Shown here piece after piece: positions 43,105 to 46,797 of a stretch of DNA of 46,797 bases. The notes beneath the pieces are model-generated. The model worked only from the letters and a program-made list of their open reading frames with translations. It did not search any database and was not told the DNA's origin. The stretch covers positions 1-46,797 of the forward strand of contig CANGCK010000025.1 of NCBI GenBank assembly GCA_947452295.1, in the 5' to 3' direction. This stretch comes from Sphingobacteriia bacterium. GTDB lineage: Bacteria > Bacteroidota > Bacteroidia > Chitinophagales > Chitinophagaceae. Positions within the stretch are counted from its first letter, which is position 1; each line of letters begins with the position of its first letter. Both the position numbers and the translations under genes were made by a program.

Positions 43105-46100
43105 GTTGCCCCAAATTTTCAATGCCAGTTTGCAAACTGGATTTGTCGATAAAACTATTTTTTCGAATCCTTTATACCAACCAGAGTTACTTATAAATCA
43201 AAAAAGCCCCCCTAAAAAAATTCTTTCTACAATTATTTACGAACTGGAAAATTGTAGTGAATTTTATTTTTCAGTTGCATTTGTAACAACAAGTGGTGTC
43301 GCGACAATAATAAATAAGCTTAAAGAACTTGAAAGTCGTTCTGTAAAAGGGGAAATTTTAGTTTCCCAATATCTAAATTTTACTCAACCAGAAGCACTAA
43401 AAAAATTAGCTCAATTTAAAAATATAGAATTGAGAATTGCAACTTCTGGAAATTCACACGCAAAAGGCTATATCTTTAAAAACAACCAACATTATAATGT
43501 AATTGTTGGTAGCAGCAATTTAACAGCACAAGCGTTATGTACTAACAAAGAATGGAATATCAAAGTGTCCGCTTTGGAAGAAAGTGGCATTATTGACAAA
43601 GTTTTTAATGAATTTAAATCCGATTTTAAAAATGGCATACTAGTAACACCAGATTATATTTCTTCTTATGAAAAAGTCTATGCGAAGCAATTTCTTGTAA
43701 ATAAACATGTAGATTTCGAGAGTATTGTTGAATCTCAGAAAAATATCAAACCAAATTCAATGCAAAAAGACGCATTGAAAAACCTTCATGATTTACGAAC
43801 TAATAAAAAAAATAAAGCTTTAATTATTTCTGCTACAGGAACAGGTAAGACATATTTATCTGCATTCGATGCCAAAGTTTTTAATCCTAATAAATTATTG
43901 TTTGTAGTTCATAGGTTAACCATTGCTAAGGACTCATTAAAAACATTTCAAAATATATTTGGTAGTGAAAAATCAATGGGATTATTTTCAAGTGACCAAA
44001 GAGATTTAAAATGTGATTTTATATTTTCAACAATTCAAACAATTTCAAAGGCTGAACACTTAGAACAATTTTCAAAAGATCATTTTGATTATATAATTAT
44101 TGATGAAACACATCGATCAGGAGCTGACTCATATTTGCGATTGATAAATCACTTTGAACCTAAATTTCTTTTAGGAATGACTGCTACTCCAGAAAGAACT
44201 GATGGGGCCAATATTTTTGAATTGTTTGACCATAATATTGCTTATGAAATTCGATTAAACAGAGCAATGGAAGAGGAAATGCTTAGTTCATTTCATTATT
44301 ATGGAGTTACAGATTTATTAATTGATAATTATATTGTTGATAATAAATCAGATTTTAATTTATTGATTTCTAATGAGCGAGTAAACAGGATAATTGAACA
44401 AGCACGTTTCTATGGAAGTGATAATGGAATAACTCGAGGTCTTGTATTTTGTTCAAGAAAAAAAGAAGCCATTGAGCTCTCTACTTTATTCAATTCAAAG
44501 GGGTATAAAACTGTTGCGTTAACTGGCGACAATTCCGAAGATGAAAGAGCAAAAGCTATAGAAAAACTAGAGTCAGACAATCTGCAACAAAAGCTTGATT
44601 ATATTTTCACTGTTGATATTTTTAATGAAGGAATAGATATTCCCAAAGTGAATCAGATTATCATGCTTCGACCAACAGAATCAGCAATTATTTTTATTCA
44701 ACAATTAGGAAGGGGGTTAAGGAAAGTTGATGGAAAGAACTATTTGACAATTATTGATTTTATTGGAAATTATGAAAATAATTATTTAATACCGATTGCA
44801 TTATATGGTGACACTTCATATAATAAGGACTCATTGCGAAAATTGATTACTGAAGGTAGTAGGATGATACCAGGTGCTTCGACTATTAATTTTGATGAAA
44901 TAACTAAAGAACAAATTTTCAAATCCATTGATGCATCAAATATGCAATTATATGCTGATTTGAAAAATGATTATAATTTATTGAAATTCAAGTTAGGCAG
45001 AATTCCAATGATGATGGATTTTGTTAAGCATGGCTTAAGGGATCCTTATTTGTATGTTGAATATTCAAATTCATATTACAATTTCATTGTCAAAGTTGAA
45101 AAAAATAAAAATCTTGAGTTGTCTAAACAAGAAATCAAACTTTTAGAACTATTTGCAAAAGAAATAAATAATTCTAAGCGGGTGGAAGAAAGTTTTATTC
45201 TAAAAGAATTAATATTAAACAATGAACTAAATATTGAAAAGTTTAAACAGTCTATTTTAAGTTTATATGGATATGCACTTAATGAAGAGACAATTGATTC
45301 ATGTATTTCTAATATCAATTTCCTTTTTATTAGGAAAAATGAAAATGTCATATTTAGAAAAGAAAATACCTTCTATTTTTATACTGATTTCCAGAAAAAA
45401 TTAAATAATTCTGTTTTTAAAGAATTTCTTTTCGATTCAATAAACTATTCTATTGAATCCTTTGAGAAGTTTTATAAAAAAGATTTTTATAAAAACGGGT
45501 TACTCCTTTATAATAAATATAGCCGGAAAGACGTATGCAGATTGTTAAATTGGGGTAAAGATATTAGTAGCACAGTTTATGGTTACCGAACAAATGCGCA
45601 TGTTACGCCATGTTTTGTAACCTATCATAAATCAGACGAAATTGATAGTACTATTAATTACAATGACTATTTTATCAGTCCTACTATATTCGCTTGGGAA
45701 TCTAGGTCAAATAGAAAAATAGAAAGTTCTGAAATTCAAGAGCTTATAAATTCAAAACGAATTCTACTTTTTGTAAAAAAGAAAGATGGAGAAGGAATGG
45801 ATTTTTATTATATGGGAGATGTCTCTATTATTCCAAATTCGATGGAACAAAGCTATATGCCTAATTCTAATTTACCTGTTGTTCATTTTAAGTTTCAACT
45901 TGAACATCCTGTTGTTGATACTCTTTATCATTATATTACAACAGATAATACAGTAAAGCAAATCAATAAAAATTATCCAATACCAAATGATGAAAGTATA
46001 ATGGTTTGTAACGAGGAGCAAAGACATTACATACCATTATATGATTTTTATGCTGCTGCTGGTTCGTTTAGTGAAATGCAAACAGAAAATGAGTATACCC

Positions 46101-46480
46101 TTATTGAGGGGCCAAATAACTTGAAAACTAACAATAATTATTTTGCCTGTAAAATAGTCGGCGAATCTATGAATAGGATCATCCCTAATGGCTCAATTTG
46201 CTTATTTAAAGCATATGAAGGAGGAAGTAGAAATGGAAAAATTGTATTAGTTGAAAATAGAAATATTCAAGACCAAGATTTCAATTCAGCTTTTACAATT
46301 AAGACTTATTCAAGTAAAAAAGAGGTTTCGGAGGATGACTGGGTGCACACATCAATTATTTTAAAACCTAATTCATTTGATACTTCATTTGAAGATATCG
46401 TGATAAATGAAAATAATTCTGAAGGGATGCGAGTTATTGGTGAGTTTGTTGAGATTTTAACAGACGTCAAAAAACATTAA
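43097..46480 (+). CDS. PLD nuclease / SF2 helicase / DUF3427 protein with a C-terminal LexA-type S24 peptidase domain
   Basis: Composite protein of 1127 residues. In order: a phospholipase D-like nuclease domain (about 45-190) with one HKD-type motif (H121-A-K123, then GSSNLT); an SF2 helicase with Walker A ATGTGKT (K251), DETH (D336-H339), a SAT-like GMTATPERTDG, and motif VI QQLGRGLRK (535-543); a DUF3427 region (about 800-960, VCRLLNWGKDISSTVYGYR); and an S24 domain (about 975-1120). The last has KIVGESMNRIIPNGS with nucleophile S1024, NGKIVLVEN, FTIK with general base K1069, and a C-terminal VIGEFVEIL strand. An A988-G989 bond in YAAAGSFSE lies 35 residues before the serine, as in LexA. 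It may be a defence or DNA-repair effector controlled by self-cleavage; that part is inference. Composition is more AT-rich than the left half of the window. Confidence 0.9.
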   Translation: MDKLPQIFNASLQTGFVDKTIFSNPLYQPELLINQKSPPKKILSTIIYELENCSEFYFSVAFVTTSGVATIINKLKELESRSVKGEILVSQYLNFTQPEALKKLAQFKNIELRIATSGNSHAKGYIFKNNQHYNVIVGSSNLTAQALCTNKEWNIKVSALEESGIIDKVFNEFKSDFKNGILVTPDYISSYEKVYAKQFLVNKHVDFESIVESQKNIKPNSMQKDALKNLHDLRTNKKNKALIISATGTGKTYLSAFDAKVFNPNKLLFVVHRLTIAKDSLKTFQNIFGSEKSMGLFSSDQRDLKCDFIFSTIQTISKAEHLEQFSKDHFDYIIIDETHRSGADSYLRLINHFEPKFLLGMTATPERTDGANIFELFDHNIAYEIRLNRAMEEEMLSSFHYYGVTDLLIDNYIVDNKSDFNLLISNERVNRIIEQARFYGSDNGITRGLVFCSRKKEAIELSTLFNSKGYKTVALTGDNSEDERAKAIEKLESDNLQQKLDYIFTVDIFNEGIDIPKVNQIIMLRPTESAIIFIQQLGRGLRKVDGKNYLTIIDFIGNYENNYLIPIALYGDTSYNKDSLRKLITEGSRMIPGASTINFDEITKEQIFKSIDASNMQLYADLKNDYNLLKFKLGRIPMMMDFVKHGLRDPYLYVEYSNSYYNFIVKVEKNKNLELSKQEIKLLELFAKEINNSKRVEESFILKELILNNELNIEKFKQSILSLYGYALNEETIDSCISNINFLFIRKNENVIFRKENTFYFYTDFQKKLNNSVFKEFLFDSINYSIESFEKFYKKDFYKNGLLLYNKYSRKDVCRLLNWGKDISSTVYGYRTNAHVTPCFVTYHKSDEIDSTINYNDYFISPTIFAWESRSNRKIESSEIQELINSKRILLFVKKKDGEGMDFYYMGDVSIIPNSMEQSYMPNSNLPVVHFKFQLEHPVVDTLYHYITTDNTVKQINKNYPIPNDESIMVCNEEQRHYIPLYDFYAAAGSFSEMQTENEYTLIEGPNNLKTNNNYFACKIVGESMNRIIPNGSICLFKAYEGGSRNGKIVLVENRNIQDQDFNSAFTIKTYSSKKEVSEDDWVHTSIILKPNSFDTSFEDIVINENNSEGMRVIGEFVEILTDVKKH

Positions 46481-46536
46481 CTGTTAAAAAAGTTTATTTT
46501 ATAATACCTAAAAGTTTAATAGATAGTAATTTATAT

Positions 46537-46599
46537 GTTGTAAAAATTGTTTCCAACTCTAGTAATAATTTTGATTTTTCGGTTTGATCTTTTTACAAC
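46537..46599. repeat. Inverted repeat downstream of the helicase gene
   Basis: Arms GTTGTAAAAA (46537-46546) and TTTTTACAAC (46590-46599), perfect over 10 bp with 43 bp between. It lies between the convergent helicase and toxin genes. The long spacing makes a terminator role doubtful. Confidence 0.4.
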
Positions 46600-46650
46600 A
46601 AACTCTTTTTTGTAATCGTCGGCAACAAGTTAGCAACACCTCGAATAAGG

Positions 46651-46797
46651 TTATTTAAAATTTTTCATTATTCTTTCTCTGTCTTCATTTTCCTTATCGT
46701 TTTTATGATACAATTCAATGAATGTGATTTTTTGCTCACTGGGAAAGTGGGCATATATCAATCTCATCCCAGAATTTACTCCACTTCCTTTTAACGC
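46651..46797 (-). CDS. RelE/ParE-family toxin, C-terminal fragment (5' end outside window)
   Basis: The frame is open to the right edge, giving 48 residues before the TAA at 46651. It contains GMRLIYAHFPSEQKITFIEL followed by YHKNDKENEDRERIMKNF. The strand-strand-helix layout and the YHKNDKENEDRERI end are typical of RelE/ParE-type toxins (mRNA interferases or gyrase poisons) of Bacteroidota. No antitoxin frame is visible downstream of it in the 170 bp before the helicase stop, so the antitoxin, if any, lies upstream beyond the window. It converges with the helicase gene and adds to the defence-island character of this end. Confidence 0.7.
   Translation of the reverse strand, partial: ALKGSGVNSGMRLIYAHFPSEQKITFIELYHKNDKENEDRERIMKNFK

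Overview
The window looks like a chromosomal segment of a Bacteroidota bacterium, most likely of the Chitinophagaceae or close relatives. The sequence evidence is its AT-rich composition, the near absence of Shine-Dalgarno sequences, promoter boxes of the Bacteroidota type (TTTG at -33 and TAnnTTTG at -7), and a set of lineage-typical genes: IleRS with the eukaryote-like C-terminus, a cysteine-poor DksA relative, a bacterial GGGP synthase, LytS/LytTR pairs and class II NrdJ. No rRNA, tRNA or CRISPR array was seen.

Layout. 1-14395 is mainly housekeeping: ileS (left end missing), a DksA-like protein with a histone H1-like tail, rbfA, a LolC/E-type permease, an orphan transketolase N-half, a WecA/TagO-type transferase, frr, an EamA exporter, PPK2, mscL, scpA, dxs and a LytS/LytTR two-component pair. 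14579-18832 holds an SNF2 helicase and a secreted M28 peptidase. 18824-25749 (minus) is a seven-gene run: DUF1330-like protein, TetR, SRPBCC protein, class IV aminotransferase, SDR, a divergent Nramp-family transporter and a P-type ATPase. It is preceded by a promoter with a TetR-like operator between its -33 and -7 boxes. 26086-32052 holds a di-heme peroxidase lipoprotein, GGGP synthase and class II ribonucleotide reductase; a cluster of DnaA-box-like sites lies just upstream of the reductase.

32122-32784 is a compact RAYT (Y1/HUH transposase) unit bracketed by two related perfect palindromes of 26 and 52 bp. 32854-38316 is an oxidative module: a GMC oxidoreductase with a four-cysteine cluster, its Tat-type small subunit, an AraC regulator, an ExaC-type aldehyde dehydrogenase and DUF779. 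38457-42342 holds two exported proteins, one resembling endo-alpha-N-acetylgalactosaminidases and one unrecognised, without SusC/SusD partners.

The right end (about 42343-46797) is more AT-rich and looks like an acquired defence-type island. A Nudix hydrolase overlaps a 1127-residue protein built from a PLD nuclease domain, an SF2 helicase, DUF3427 and a C-terminal LexA/UmuD-type S24 domain. The S24 domain keeps the Ser-Lys dyad and has an Ala-Gly bond at the spacing seen in LexA. The truncated end of a RelE/ParE-family toxin gene follows at the edge. The S24-fused helicase with its Nudix partner is the most interesting object here: it suggests a nuclease-helicase that is released or inactivated by self-cleavage on DNA damage or infection.
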